DNA of 64,000 nucleotides from Xanthobacteraceae bacterium (GCA_022841625.1 JALHRD010000005.1:1-64000); one strand, 5' to 3'. Positions 18,488 through 28,068 are shown, counted from the first letter of the stretch. A program made the numbers and translations. The notes: generated by a model not told the origin, from the letters alone.

Positions 18488-19885
18488 ATGGAAGTCGATC
18501 CAGTCTTGATCGCGCAACTGCAGTTCGCCTTCACGGCCGCCTGCCACGTTATCTTTCTGGCATTGAGTATTGGGCTATCGGTCGCTATCGCCGCACTGCT
18601 GGCGATGTGGGCCAGAAGCGGCGAGGACCGTTATCAACGCCTGGCAAGGTTTTGGGCCCGGATCTTCGCGGTCGCGCTCGCAACCAGCATCGTTTCAGGG
18701 ATCGCATTGTCGCAGCAGTTCAACAGCGGCTGGAGCCAGCTTGCGGTGTTTTCAGACAACATCCTCGGTCCGCCGATCGATTATGGGGTGACGATCGCAT
18801 TCGTCACGGCCGGCGCATGTCTTGGCGTCTTGCTGCTGGGCTGGGACCACATTCCACGCTGGCTGCAAGCGACGGTCGCGATCGTGGCATCGGTTGGCGT
18901 CGCAACCGCAAGTTTCTGGGCGCTGGCAGCCTATAGCTGGATGCACACGCCCACTGGACACACGATCGTCGACGGCGTGGCCATGCCGTCCGACTGGTGG
19001 ATTATCATTTTCAATCCAAGTTTCCCGTATCGCTTCGCCCATGTGGTCAATGCCTCCCTCCTCACCACCGGCTTCGTGGTGCTTGCGGTCGGCGCGCGCT
19101 ATCTGCTCGCAGACCGCCATCCCGAGCAAGCCCGCATCATGATGACGATGGCGGTGACGTCGATAGCGATCCTGGCGCCAGCGCAAATGTTGATCGGCAA
19201 TTTGCACGGACACAACACACTCAAGCATCAGCCAATCAAAGTCGCCGCCATGGAAGCCCACTGGGACAGCGACAAGCCGGTTGACTTTCATATCCTTGCC
19301 TGGCCTGACAATTCCGCTGAGATCAACCGCTGGGCTCTGTCCATACCAAATGCCGGATCGCTGGTGCTCACCCATCGGCTCAAGGGCCAGATCATCGGAC
19401 TGAAAGACGTCGCGCCGCAAAATCGCCCGCCGGTCAAGACTGTATTCTTTGCCTTTCGCACCATGATAGCGGTTGGTCTGGCAATGATCGCGGCATCCCT
19501 TGTTGGGGCTTGGCTGCTTTGGCGCGGGATGCTGTTTGAGACCCGATGGTATCTGCGGATCGCGGCGCACGCTTGGTGGTGCGGCTTTGTTGCAACGATT
19601 GCCGGTTGGATCGTGACCGAAAGCGGCCACCAGCCCTGGGCCGTGCAGGGCATCTTACGAAGCGCCGACGCGATCACACCCTTGGCGACATCGACAGCGC
19701 CCATAATGCCATCGCTGTTGGTCATCGGCAGCGCCGGCATGCTTACCATTGCGATCTACGCAATCGTCCGGCTGATCGCGCTTGGGCCGCAGGGATCAAG
19801 CGGCGCACCGCCAGCACGCGGATCAACCGCGCCGCCGGGATCGAGTCACGACCCTCGGCATCGGGCGCTCGCATCCGGCTCCTGA
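18488..19885 (+). CDS. Orphan cytochrome bd oxidase subunit I homologue
   Basis: The 465-residue polytopic membrane protein is clearly related to CydA. Conserved features are the haem histidine in ACHVIF, the SWMHTPTGH block, the histidine in FAHVVNASLL, the quinol-loop KVAAMEAHW and the GWIVTESGHQPW segment carrying the Trp/Glu pair. By alignment from memory, the glutamates equivalent to E. coli E99 and E107 are replaced: YEVLTAFFLEAG in typical members reads YGVTIAFVTAGA here. No cydB follows; the next gene is unrelated and on the other strand. It could be a bd-type variant working with a distant partner, or a non-oxidase relative. The start is the ATG with GGAG seven bases upstream. Confidence 0.8.
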   Translation: MEVDPVLIAQLQFAFTAACHVIFLALSIGLSVAIAALLAMWARSGEDRYQRLARFWARIFAVALATSIVSGIALSQQFNSGWSQLAVFSDNILGPPIDYGVTIAFVTAGACLGVLLLGWDHIPRWLQATVAIVASVGVATASFWALAAYSWMHTPTGHTIVDGVAMPSDWWIIIFNPSFPYRFAHVVNASLLTTGFVVLAVGARYLLADRHPEQARIMMTMAVTSIAILAPAQMLIGNLHGHNTLKHQPIKVAAMEAHWDSDKPVDFHILAWPDNSAEINRWALSIPNAGSLVLTHRLKGQIIGLKDVAPQNRPPVKTVFFAFRTMIAVGLAMIAASLVGAWLLWRGMLFETRWYLRIAAHAWWCGFVATIAGWIVTESGHQPWAVQGILRSADAITPLATSTAPIMPSLLVIGSAGMLTIAIYAIVRLIALGPQGSSGAPPARGSTAPPGSSHDPRHRALASGS

Positions 19886-19952
19886 AATTATCGCAGGGCG
19901 ATGTGTGGGCGCGCTGCCACTGGCCGGGCAATCCGCGGCGAATTCCAAAAAG

Positions 19953-21521
19953 TTATTTCGGTTCTTCTTTCCGCTCCGCGCCCGTTTTGTCCTCGGGCGC
20001 CTTCTCACCCGACTGTGGCCGGATGACCGCCCAGCCGTAACGCAGCGCCGGCAACCGTCCCGACACCGGGCGGTCGAATACCCAGGTTGCGTCCGGGACA
20101 ATGTCGGGAAAGCGCTCCTTGATATCGGGCGGCGGCATGCCCGCGGTGTCGGTGGTCGGCCAGACGACAATCGCCCCTTTGCGGCGTAATTCGTCGAAAG
20201 TCACCCAGGGCGTTCGCTCCGGCGTCGCATCGAGAAACAGACTTGGCCGGCTGGCCGATCCAAGCGAGATCAGCGCCGCCGTGCGCGGATCCCCGGCAAC
20301 AATGTCGAGCGTTGCCCCGGTACGGCGTTGAAACCGATCCGCAAAGAATTGCCCAATCTGCCGCGCCGGCTTGTTGACGTTGAGATCGACGCCAAACCAC
20401 GGCAGCGTGTACACCGCCAGCGCCGCCAGTACCGGCGGCACCAGCAGCAGACCGAACCAGGTCGCGATCACGATATGCTGGTGACTGAGCTCAATGCCGT
20501 TGCCGGCCAACAGAACAATGGCGAGGCCGGAAAACACCACCAGCGGCGCCGTTCCACCAACCGGCGACGGCCAGCCGGCCAGCACCGCCGCGGTCGTCGC
20601 GACCAGCGCCGGCACCAAGGCAAAATAGAGGATGAATTGGCGTGCAAATGGATCGACCGGCGCCCGCACGATGACCGGCGATGGCTCTTCCGTGACCCAT
20701 GGCCAGCCGACCACCGCCGACACCAGCACCGCGAGCCCGGCATGGGCCGCAAGGATCAGCGCAACCTGGCGCATCCAGGCATAGAAATTATTGATCGCGG
20801 ATTCCGCGGTGCGCAACTGTGTCAAGCGCGACTCAAGTCCGGCGCCGGTTTCCGACAGCCACAGCAGATGCGGCAGCAACACGATGATGGCGACGATGCT
20901 CGCCAACCAGGGATCGCTTGAGCGCATCGCCGCGCGCGCCCGCTTGTTGACCGCGGTGAACAGCGCCAGCACCGCCAGCAGCAAGAGCCCGGCATAAGTG
21001 GTGAGAAACAAAAGGCCGATTTCCACCGCCAGCGCGACCCAATAGCCGCGCTTGCCCTCGCTGACCGCGAGCCAATAGTGCAGCAGCACCAGCGCCCATA
21101 GCGCCATAGTCAGCGTGGCGGGCCCGAAGTCGGGCGTCGGCACCGTGAAGGTGGAAATACCCACCATCAAGAGAACCGCCAAAGCCGCATGCTGCGCGCC
21201 AACAATCGCGCGGCCAAGCGCGAACACCGCCCAATAGGTCACCACAACGCAGATTTGCGAAAGCAAGTAGACGCCAAACAGCTGATTGCCGGCGAGCATG
21301 TAGGCGCCTTCCGCCAGCCAGAACGCCAACGGCGCACCAAGATAAGTGCCGAGCTGCAATTCATTGCCGATCGCGAGCACAAACGGCAGATCGCCCGGCG
21401 GCCCGGAATAAAGCAGCGTCGGAACCAGCGTCCACAATGCCGCCTGCAACAGCGCGGCAATCCAGACCGCCAACGCCGGACGCGAGCGCAGGAGTTCGAC
21501 AAAGATCGAAACGTAAAGCAT
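19953..21521 (-). CDS. GT39-like membrane glycosyltransferase
   Basis: The 522-residue protein has about ten hydrophobic segments in its first 400 residues and a soluble C-terminal domain of about 130. The opening (two helices, then LQLGTYLGAPLAFWLAEGAYML) resembles the PMT/ArnT superfamily, which uses polyprenyl-phosphate sugar donors at the membrane. It probably transfers a sugar to lipid, protein or polysaccharide on the periplasmic side. Donor and acceptor are unknown. No polysaccharide cluster is nearby. Confidence 0.75.
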   Translation of the reverse strand: MLYVSIFVELLRSRPALAVWIAALLQAALWTLVPTLLYSGPPGDLPFVLAIGNELQLGTYLGAPLAFWLAEGAYMLAGNQLFGVYLLSQICVVVTYWAVFALGRAIVGAQHAALAVLLMVGISTFTVPTPDFGPATLTMALWALVLLHYWLAVSEGKRGYWVALAVEIGLLFLTTYAGLLLLAVLALFTAVNKRARAAMRSSDPWLASIVAIIVLLPHLLWLSETGAGLESRLTQLRTAESAINNFYAWMRQVALILAAHAGLAVLVSAVVGWPWVTEEPSPVIVRAPVDPFARQFILYFALVPALVATTAAVLAGWPSPVGGTAPLVVFSGLAIVLLAGNGIELSHQHIVIATWFGLLLVPPVLAALAVYTLPWFGVDLNVNKPARQIGQFFADRFQRRTGATLDIVAGDPRTAALISLGSASRPSLFLDATPERTPWVTFDELRRKGAIVVWPTTDTAGMPPPDIKERFPDIVPDATWVFDRPVSGRLPALRYGWAVIRPQSGEKAPEDKTGAERKEEPK

Positions 21522-21624
21522 GGCCCCCGCGGTATTCGATGACGCTTAATTCGATGACGCTTAAACCCACCCCGAGATGAGATTAGGGCCGGTCGTTAAA
21601 GAGGCAACATGGCCGACACCGTCT

Positions 21625-21700
21625 CAAGTGCCCCGCTTCCGAAGTTCGTGAACCATCGCAGCAATCACTTACATGAACTTCGGAAGCCAAGGGGCACTTG
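21625..21700. repeat. Stem-loop repeat, TTCCGAAGTTC arms (copy 1)
   Basis: This 76-bp palindromic element has outer CAAGTGCCCC and GGGGCACTTG and inner arms around TTCCGAAGTTCGTG. The loop contains CGCAGCAATCACT. A homologous copy lies at 58680-58756. It is followed by a second hairpin at 21730 in the same order as in the other copy. Confidence 0.75.
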
Positions 21701-21730
21701 CAAGCCTATGAATCTCAAGCCTATGAATCT
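21701..21730. repeat. 15-bp tandem duplication
   Basis: Two perfect copies of CAAGCCTATGAATCT lie between the two hairpin repeats. The corresponding spacer near 58757 has only one related copy (CTATGATTCT). It looks like a local slippage or insertion scar. Confidence 0.7.
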
Positions 21731-21805
21731 AGTGCCGCTTTTCGATTTGAAGTTCTTAGCTGAGTTTGCCGCAAGCGCTGTAGGAACTTCAAATCGGCGG
21801 CACTA
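21730..21805. repeat. Stem-loop repeat, GATTTGAAGTTC arms (copy 1)
   Basis: This 76-bp palindromic element runs from TAGTGCCGC to its complement, with inner arms around GATTTGAAGTTC and a loop containing GCCGCAAGCGC. Its right end supplies the last codons and the TGA stop of rnhB on the minus strand. The second copy is at 58770-58845. Confidence 0.75.
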
Positions 21806-22478
21806 GCGCGGCCTCCTTAGCACAATAATGGGCCGCGACCGGTGAGAACGACCGGCGGTGATGGATCGTCGGTCCGAGCCGCGCCAGCGCCGCCATATGT
21901 TCCGGCACTCCATAACCCATATGACGCTCGAATCCATAGCCTGGATAGGCCAGCGCGAGCCGTGTCATTAGGCGATCGCGGGTTACTTTCGCGACAATCG
22001 ACGCCGCTGCGATCGACGCCACAATACCATCGCCACGAATGACCGCTTGGCAATCGCAACCGGCATCGATGCGATCGCGCCCATCGACAAACACCAGTTG
22101 CGGTTTGACCGGCAATGCTGCAACCGCCCGCGCGAGCGCCCACAGCGAGGCGCGCAGAATATTGTCGCGGTCGATCCGCGATGGCGGCGCGAGCGCCACT
22201 GCGACTTCGGCGCTGGCGCAGATCAGGTCATAAAGCGTCTCGCGCGCGGCGCGATCGAGTTTCTTGGAATCGTTGAGCCCGCGCGGCACCCGATCGGGAT
22301 CGAGAATCACCGCCGCCGCGACCACCGGACCCGCCAATGGGCCCCTGCCCGCCTCATCGCAGCCAGCGACCGGCCACACGCCGCGCTTGATCGCCGCCCG
22401 CTCGCGACGAAACGTCGGGCGGATCGCATCCTCCCCCAGCGGCAGGCGTTCGGCACGGGCAGCGGCAGCGCGACTCAT
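21789..22478 (-). CDS. rnhB: Ribonuclease HII
   Basis: The 229-residue enzyme cleaves RNA in RNA-DNA hybrids, including single ribonucleotides in DNA. The signature [19 protein letters not shown] carries the first acidic residues. [18 protein letters not shown] and HRRSFSPV match the later blocks. Thirty residues precede the domain. The last few residues (LVPPI) and the stop are encoded inside a stem-loop repeat, so the natural C-terminus was probably slightly different. Confidence 0.94.
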   Translation of the reverse strand: MSRAAAARAERLPLGEDAIRPTFRRERAAIKRGVWPVAGCDEAGRGPLAGPVVAAAVILDPDRVPRGLNDSKKLDRAARETLYDLICASAEVAVALAPPSRIDRDNILRASLWALARAVAALPVKPQLVFVDGRDRIDAGCDCQAVIRGDGIVASIAAASIVAKVTRDRLMTRLALAYPGYGFERHMGYGVPEHMAALARLGPTIHHRRSFSPVAAHYCAKEAALVPPI

Positions 22479-22570
22479 GCCGCGATGGTGCGCGCGGCGG
22501 CCGACAAGTCAATGTATGTGTCCGAGAAGGGAAACCGAGGAAGACCACGAGCGAGCGGCAGGATCGACCT

Positions 22571-23764
22571 TCAAAACAACCTCAGTTGCGTCGCATCCCG
22601 CTTTGGCGGCGAAAAATGCGCGGCGGTGAGCCGCGTGCGCGCCCGGTTGAGCTTGAGTTTATCGCAGCTGGCCTCGAAGCGGCGGCCGATCATCCAGGCG
22701 ATCGGGCCGGAGCCCGTCATCCGCTTGCCGAACTCCGAATCATAGTCCTTGCCGCCGCGCATTTCCCGCACCAGCTTGAATACATGGCGATAGCGGTTCG
22801 GGAAATTCGCTATCAGCCATTCGCGAAATAAGTCGCGCACTTCCAGCGGTAGCCGCAGCAAGACATAGCCCGCTTCCTGTACGCCAACGGCGGCCGCCGA
22901 ATCGAGAATGCGCTCGATCTCGGCATCGTTGATGGCGGGAACGATCGGCGCGACCATCACCGTCGTCGGCACGCCGGCCGCGGACAATTGCCGCAATGCG
23001 TCAAGCCGGCGCGCCGGCGTCGACGCGCGCGGCTCCATCGTCCGGGCAAGCTTGGGATCGAGCGATGTCACCGACAAGGCGACTTTAGCGATATTGCGTC
23101 TGGCCATGCGCGAGAGAATATCGAGATCGCGCAATACCAGCGCAGACTTCGTAACAATCCCGACCGGATGGCCGAACCGTTCCAGCACCTCCAGAATCCG
23201 CCGTGTGATCTGATGCTGCTTCTCAAGCGGCTGATAGGGATCGGTATTGGTCCCCATGGCAATGGTGCGCGGCGAATATTTCGGATCGGACAATTCGCGC
23301 TCCAGAAGCTTCGCCGCTTCCGGTTTAATCGTCAGCTTGGTTTCGAAATCGAGCCCCGGCGACAGGCCGAGAAAGGCATGCGTCGGCCGCGCATAACAAT
23401 AAATACAGCCATGCTCGCAGCCGCGATAAGGATTGATCGAACGATCGAATGAGATATCCGGCGAATCGTTACGCGTGATGATCTTGCGCGTCGCGTCGAT
23501 CGCGACCGACGTCCTGAACGGCGGCAATTCCTCAAGCGCCTGCCAGCCGTCGTCGAATGCGATCCGCGCTGCCGGCTCGTAACGGCCGGAAGCGTTCGAG
23601 ATCGCACCGCGGCCGCGCCGCCGCGCGGCATCGATGACCGCCGCTGCGTCCACCGGCCGATCGAGATCGATGGCCGCAGCACGTTGGTTGAAGCCGCCCG
23701 CCGGCATCGGCATGGAGGGCGAATGCGCCGGCGGGCGTTTCAAGGCTGGCGAAGAAGAAGCCAT
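22571..23764 (-). CDS. Radical SAM protein (PA0069/SplB-like)
   Basis: The 397-residue protein carries the radical SAM cluster motif in RGCEHGCIYCYARPTH, preceded by SFDRSINPY. AMGTNTDPYQPLE and ILEVLERFGHPVGIVTKS follow. This pattern belongs to the PA0069/Rv2578c group related to spore photoproduct lyase, whose reaction is not established. I chose the ATG with GGGAG five bases upstream rather than the GTG two codons earlier. It is separated from rnhB by about 90 bp on the same strand. Confidence 0.88.
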   Translation of the reverse strand: MASSSPALKRPPAHSPSMPMPAGGFNQRAAAIDLDRPVDAAAVIDAARRRGRGAISNASGRYEPAARIAFDDGWQALEELPPFRTSVAIDATRKIITRNDSPDISFDRSINPYRGCEHGCIYCYARPTHAFLGLSPGLDFETKLTIKPEAAKLLERELSDPKYSPRTIAMGTNTDPYQPLEKQHQITRRILEVLERFGHPVGIVTKSALVLRDLDILSRMARRNIAKVALSVTSLDPKLARTMEPRASTPARRLDALRQLSAAGVPTTVMVAPIVPAINDAEIERILDSAAAVGVQEAGYVLLRLPLEVRDLFREWLIANFPNRYRHVFKLVREMRGGKDYDSEFGKRMTGSGPIAWMIGRRFEASCDKLKLNRARTRLTAAHFSPPKRDATQLRLF

Positions 23765-23903
23765 GCCCACTCCCTACACCCAGATCGCGAACAAAACAAG
23801 AACAAAATATCAACTCTTCAAAAAATCTGGCGTCTCGTAGCCGGGCCCGCCCGTTACCGACACATGATAAGGTGGACGTTCAATCCCAACCGGAGCGGTT
23901 CTC

Positions 23904-24482
23904 ATGGTCAGCGTGGTGATCCCCACGCACGAATCCGAGCGCGCTTTGGCGCATACCCTGGCCGCTTTGGTTCCGGGCGCGCTCGACGGCGTGCTGCGCG
24001 AGGTGATCGTGGCGGATGCCGGCTCGCAGGACGGGACCGCCAAAGTCGCGGACGTCGCCGGCTGCCAATTCATGGTGACGACCGGGGCACGCGGCGTCCG
24101 GCTGTCGGCGGCGGCGGCAGCGGCCCGCTCGCGCTGGCTGTGGTTTCTTCAGCCGGGCTGCGTTCCGGGCTCGAACTGGATCGAGGAATTGGTCGGCTTC
24201 ATTCGCGCGCGCGAACTGGCCAGCGACGCCATCGATCAGGCAGCGGTGTTTCGCGCCCGGCCGGACCGCAATCGCGCGCCGTTATCCGAAGCCCTCGCCC
24301 TGATCGGCACTGCGCTCGGTGCAAAACCGAAACCCTCGCAAGGATTGCTGATTGCGAAATCGCTGTATCAGCGCCTCGGCGCGCACCATCCGGAGGCGAC
24401 CGATCCGGAAACCGAGTTGCTGCGCCGACTCGGCCGCCGCCGCATCGTCACACTCGGCTGCGGCATGATGCATACGGGCTGA
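23904..24482 (+). CDS. Family 2 glycosyltransferase
   Basis: The 192-residue single-domain GT-A enzyme begins VSVVIPTHESERALAHTLAAL. It contains EVIVADAGSQDGT as the nucleotide-sugar site and WLWFLQPGCVPG, where the usual DxD is replaced by a hydrophobic/Pro version. It is short for the family and lacks membrane helices. Sugar and acceptor are unknown. A GGAG lies upstream of the ATG. It stands alone between oppositely oriented genes. Confidence 0.8.
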   Translation: MVSVVIPTHESERALAHTLAALVPGALDGVLREVIVADAGSQDGTAKVADVAGCQFMVTTGARGVRLSAAAAAARSRWLWFLQPGCVPGSNWIEELVGFIRARELASDAIDQAAVFRARPDRNRAPLSEALALIGTALGAKPKPSQGLLIAKSLYQRLGAHHPEATDPETELLRRLGRRRIVTLGCGMMHTG

Positions 24483-24498
24483 CGGCCTTCAAGATCAC

Positions 24499-25698
24499 TT
24501 AACGCGTCAGCTTGTCCTTGAGCCAGTTCGCAATCATGGTCGGGATCTCATCTTCCGACTGCCCCGGGCTGCGGCCCATGTGGCGACCTTGCGGATAGAT
24601 GCGCGCCTCCTTGGGCGTGCCATGCTCCATCAAAAGATAGATATCCTGCACCGGCGCCTGATCGTCGAGCTTGCCGTTGACGCCCAGGATCGGCGCCGAC
24701 GGCCGGTCGATCAGGCCCAGCTGCTTGAGCGAAAGCTTGGGCACGGCATCGAGGAACTCATCCATGGTCCTGGTCCCCATTGCCTGAGCGCGGGCTTCGA
24801 GCAGGTTCGCGGCGCCGAACAGGTAAGTCGCGCCGCCGGTGGTAAAGGCCGGCACCAGCCAGTCGCGCTGGAAGCCGTAGTGAACGTTGCCGCCATGGAA
24901 CACCGCACCTTTGAGCCGCTTGGCTTCCTCATAGGCAAGCCGCGCCGCCCAATAGCCGCCGAAGCTCGCGCCCCAGACGCCGATGCGGCTGCCGTCGACA
25001 TCGCTGCGACCGACCAGATGATCGATCCAGGCCGAGTAGGTTTTCACCGCCCGCGGATCGCCGTAAAGAATTGGATTCTCGCCGGTACCCGGCATGTCGA
25101 CTGTCAGGGTGGCGAGGCCGGCACGATGCAGGAAAGCGATCTGAAATTCGCGATCTTCCTTCCAGCCGTCGACCCCGCCCCAATGAACAACGATCGGCGG
25201 ACGCGTCACGCCTTTTGGAATTGTCAGATAGCCGACGAGCTTGATCCCTTCAAACTGGGTCTCGATAATTTGCAGCGGGTTCTCAAAGTGCCGCGCCGCC
25301 TTGCGGTACATGCGCACCGAATGCTGGTAGGCCTCCTTCTTACCCGCCGTGTTGGCGACCGGGTAACGCCCGACGCGGCAATAGTCCGAGGCCAGGAAAT
25401 AGATGTCCGCCAGTTCCTTGCTGCTTGCCCCCGCCTTGGCGCGGGCATCGCCCTGCGCCTCGTAGTCGAGCCCAACCTTGCACCAGCTCTGCGCCCAATG
25501 ATCGCGGTCGAGGCTGGTTAGCGAAGCGACAATACGCTTGGCGTCATCCGGGCGGATATGGCCGAAGGGGTTGATCTTGCCGGCACGCCGCAGCACCTCC
25601 TGCTTGACTTCTTCCAGGGAGCGCACTTGCGCCGTCGCCGGCAGCGTCGTGACGAGCGACAGCACGGCCGCTGCCGCGCCAGCAACAAGACGGTGCAT
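24499..25698 (-). CDS. Exported alpha/beta hydrolase, FrsA-like
   Basis: The 399-residue protein has a signal peptide ending near ATAQ and an alpha/beta hydrolase domain in its second half. The nucleophile elbow is GVWGASFGGYWAARLA, the acid is likely in GVNGKLDDQAP, and the histidine in PQGRHMGRS. VVHWGGVDGWKED forms the oxyanion region. It resembles DUF1100/FrsA-type esterases; it is probably a periplasmic esterase or peptidase of unknown substrate. It converges with the GT2 gene and is divergent from the amidohydrolase. Confidence 0.82.
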   Translation of the reverse strand: MHRLVAGAAAAVLSLVTTLPATAQVRSLEEVKQEVLRRAGKINPFGHIRPDDAKRIVASLTSLDRDHWAQSWCKVGLDYEAQGDARAKAGASSKELADIYFLASDYCRVGRYPVANTAGKKEAYQHSVRMYRKAARHFENPLQIIETQFEGIKLVGYLTIPKGVTRPPIVVHWGGVDGWKEDREFQIAFLHRAGLATLTVDMPGTGENPILYGDPRAVKTYSAWIDHLVGRSDVDGSRIGVWGASFGGYWAARLAYEEAKRLKGAVFHGGNVHYGFQRDWLVPAFTTGGATYLFGAANLLEARAQAMGTRTMDEFLDAVPKLSLKQLGLIDRPSAPILGVNGKLDDQAPVQDIYLLMEHGTPKEARIYPQGRHMGRSPGQSEDEIPTMIANWLKDKLTR

Positions 25699-25834
25699 GA
25701 ATTCCTCCCGGTACTATCGTTTCGATTGCGCAAACTATCGCGCATCCGGACCGCGATGCAACCGCACGCACCGCGCTGGCCAGACCCCGACCGCACGGCT
25801 AACATCCTCGGCATCAAGCAGGATGGAGAGTTCC

Positions 25835-27490
25835 ATGCACGCGTTCCTGATCCTGGCCCTAATGCTGCTCGGCGCGACACCGGCGGCGGCGCAGCAAACG
25901 AGCGCCGACATCATCCTCGTTGGCGGCAAGATCGTCACCGTCGACGACCGCTTCACGATTGCCGAGGCGCTTGCGATTAAAGATCAACGCATCGTCGCGG
26001 TCGGCACCAATGCCGAAATCGAAAAGCTCAAGGGGCCGCAAACGCGCACCGTCGCGCTCGGCGGCCGCACCGTCATTCCCGGCTTGATCGACAATCATTC
26101 GCACTGGATTCGCGCCGCCGAACACAACGAGTTGCGGTTTGACGGCGCGACCACGCGCAAACGCGCCATCGCGCTCCTGACCGAACGCGTGCGCGCCGCC
26201 AAACCCGGCGAATGGATCGCCGTGCTCGGCGGTTGGTCGGAACAGCAATTCACCGACGAGGAGCGCGGCTTCCCGCTCGCCGAACTCGACGCGATCGCGC
26301 CCAGCAATCCGGTGGTGCTGCAATCGGTTTACAATCACTCCTATCTCAACAGCGCGGCATTGAAGGCCGCGGGCATCGATGAAAGCACCGCCAATCCGCC
26401 TGGCGGCCAGATCGAGAAGGACGCTGCCGGCAAGCTGACCGGCGTTATACGCGGCGCCGGCGGCGTCGCTTTCGTCGCCGCCAAGGTTCCGCACGCCGAT
26501 CGGGAGACCTGGTTTGCCAACACCCGCAAGCTCGTCGCGTACCTGAACGCGCTCGGCATCACCGCCTGGTCCGACCTTGGGGGCCGCGGCATGAGCGCCA
26601 CGCACTACGAGCCGTACCGCCGCCTCGCCAATGCCGGCGAACTCAACGTGCGGGTGTTCTGGCTTACCATCCGCCAACCGGCCACGCCCGAGCAGATGGA
26701 TCGCGTGCTCGCGGAAGTACCGCAGTTGCTTCCGTTCCAGGGCAACGACTATTTCGACCACATCGGCTGGGGCGAAACGACCTACGGGCCGGCAACCACC
26801 AACACCATGCGCGCGGATGGACCGATCGACCCGGCCGCCATGGCGCAGGTGCGGCGGCTTGCGGACGCGCTCGCCCGGCAGGGCATCCACCTCAATGCCC
26901 ATGTCGAGATGCAGACCGCCATCGACGCCTACCTTGAACAATACGAAGCACTGAACAAGACGCGCCCGATCAAGGGGCTGCGCTGGGCCTACTCGCATCT
27001 CGATCAGGTGACCGAGGCGCAACTCACGCGCATGAAACGGCTCGGCATGTCGGCGCAGCTCCACAGCCGCCCATTGATTCAGGGCGCGTTGATGCACAAG
27101 GTCCACGGCGACAAGGCCTGGGACATGCCGCCGTTCCGCCGCGTCCAGGATTCCGGCATTCACTGGGGGCTCGGTTCCGACGCCACCGCCGTGACGCCGT
27201 CAAACCCGTTCTACACCCTGAGCTTCGCGGTGACCGGCAAGATGATCGGCGGACGCCACGTCAATCGCCAGACCATCACGCGCGAGGAGGCGTTGATCGC
27301 GCACACCCGCGCGAATGCCTATTTCCTGTTCCAGGAGTCCAATCTTGGATCGCTGGCGCGTGGCAAATATGCCGACCTTCTGGTGCTCGACCGCGACTAC
27401 CTCACGGTGCCGGCCGACGAGATCAAGGACATCAAGCCGCTGCTGACAATGGTGGGCGGCAAGACCGTGCACGACGCCATGCCGCGGTGA
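25835..27490 (+). CDS. Exported YtcJ-like amidohydrolase
   Basis: The 551-residue metal-dependent hydrolase belongs to the amidohydrolase_3/YtcJ group. The signal peptide MHAFLILALMLLGATPAAA is followed by ADIILVGGKIVTVDD, the strand that opens these barrels. The metal site includes DNHSHW. LNAHVEMQTAID, SHLDQV and GLGSDATAV carry the later ligands. The upstream ATG four codons earlier is less likely, because GGAGAG is correctly spaced only for the chosen one. It is divergent from the esterase gene and may be co-regulated with it. Confidence 0.85.
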   Translation: MHAFLILALMLLGATPAAAQQTSADIILVGGKIVTVDDRFTIAEALAIKDQRIVAVGTNAEIEKLKGPQTRTVALGGRTVIPGLIDNHSHWIRAAEHNELRFDGATTRKRAIALLTERVRAAKPGEWIAVLGGWSEQQFTDEERGFPLAELDAIAPSNPVVLQSVYNHSYLNSAALKAAGIDESTANPPGGQIEKDAAGKLTGVIRGAGGVAFVAAKVPHADRETWFANTRKLVAYLNALGITAWSDLGGRGMSATHYEPYRRLANAGELNVRVFWLTIRQPATPEQMDRVLAEVPQLLPFQGNDYFDHIGWGETTYGPATTNTMRADGPIDPAAMAQVRRLADALARQGIHLNAHVEMQTAIDAYLEQYEALNKTRPIKGLRWAYSHLDQVTEAQLTRMKRLGMSAQLHSRPLIQGALMHKVHGDKAWDMPPFRRVQDSGIHWGLGSDATAVTPSNPFYTLSFAVTGKMIGGRHVNRQTITREEALIAHTRANAYFLFQESNLGSLARGKYADLLVLDRDYLTVPADEIKDIKPLLTMVGGKTVHDAMPR

Positions 27491-27497
27491 CGGCCCA

Positions 27498-28061
27498 TTA
27501 AACCGTCGCGCCTTTGGCCTTCGGCCGCCGCAAGTGTTCGTCGAGCCGCGGCATGATCTCGACGAAGTTGCAGGGCCGATAACGATAGTCGAGCTGATGC
27601 ACCAGGATCTCGTCCCAGGCGTCGCGGCAGGCGCCCGGCGAGCCTGGCAGGCAGAAAATATAGGTCGCGCCGGCGACGCCGGCGGTGGCGCGAGTCTGGA
27701 TCGCCGAGGTGCCGATTTTGGCGTGGCTCACCATCAGGAACAGCGTGGCGAAGCCTTCCATGCGCTTTTCGAACAGCGGCTCAACCGCCTCGGGCGTGAC
27801 ATCGCGGCCGGTGAAGCCGGTGCCGCCGGTGGTAACGATCACGTCAACCGCCGTCGTGTCGATCCATTGCCGCACCCGCGCGCGGATCGCCTCGACATCG
27901 TCGGTCACGATCGCCCGCTCGAACAGCGCATGGCCGGCGGCCTGGATGCGCTCGATCAGCGTTGCGCCGGATTTATCGTCGGCGACCGCACGGGTGTCGG
28001 AAACCGTAAGCACCGCGAAGGTCAGCGGAACGAATTGTCGCGTTTGGTCGATGCCAGGCAT
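27498..28061 (-). CDS. moaB: Molybdenum cofactor biosynthesis protein B
   Basis: The 187-residue MoaB/Mog-fold protein shows LTFAVLTVSDTRAVADDKSG, VIVTTGGTGFTGRDVTPEA and FCLPGSPGACRDAWDEIL. It takes part in molybdopterin adenylylation or precursor handling. The ATG giving MPGIDQ is preferred over an upstream TTG inside the neighbouring gene, although neither has a strong ribosome site. It lies just behind the DUF3500 gene on the same strand; no other Mo-cofactor gene is in the window. Confidence 0.92.
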   Translation of the reverse strand: MPGIDQTRQFVPLTFAVLTVSDTRAVADDKSGATLIERIQAAGHALFERAIVTDDVEAIRARVRQWIDTTAVDVIVTTGGTGFTGRDVTPEAVEPLFEKRMEGFATLFLMVSHAKIGTSAIQTRATAGVAGATYIFCLPGSPGACRDAWDEILVHQLDYRYRPCNFVEIMPRLDEHLRRPKAKGATV

Positions 28062-28068
28062 GGCGTCA

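Noticed and set aside
21609-21806. 65-codon frame, and a similar peptide near 58760
   Set aside because: The shared peptide arises from the stem-loop repeat itself; there is no ribosome site and no family.
25859-27163. 434-codon minus-strand frame opposite the amidohydrolase
   Set aside because: The plus-strand amidohydrolase has a signal peptide and metal motifs; the opposite frame has none.
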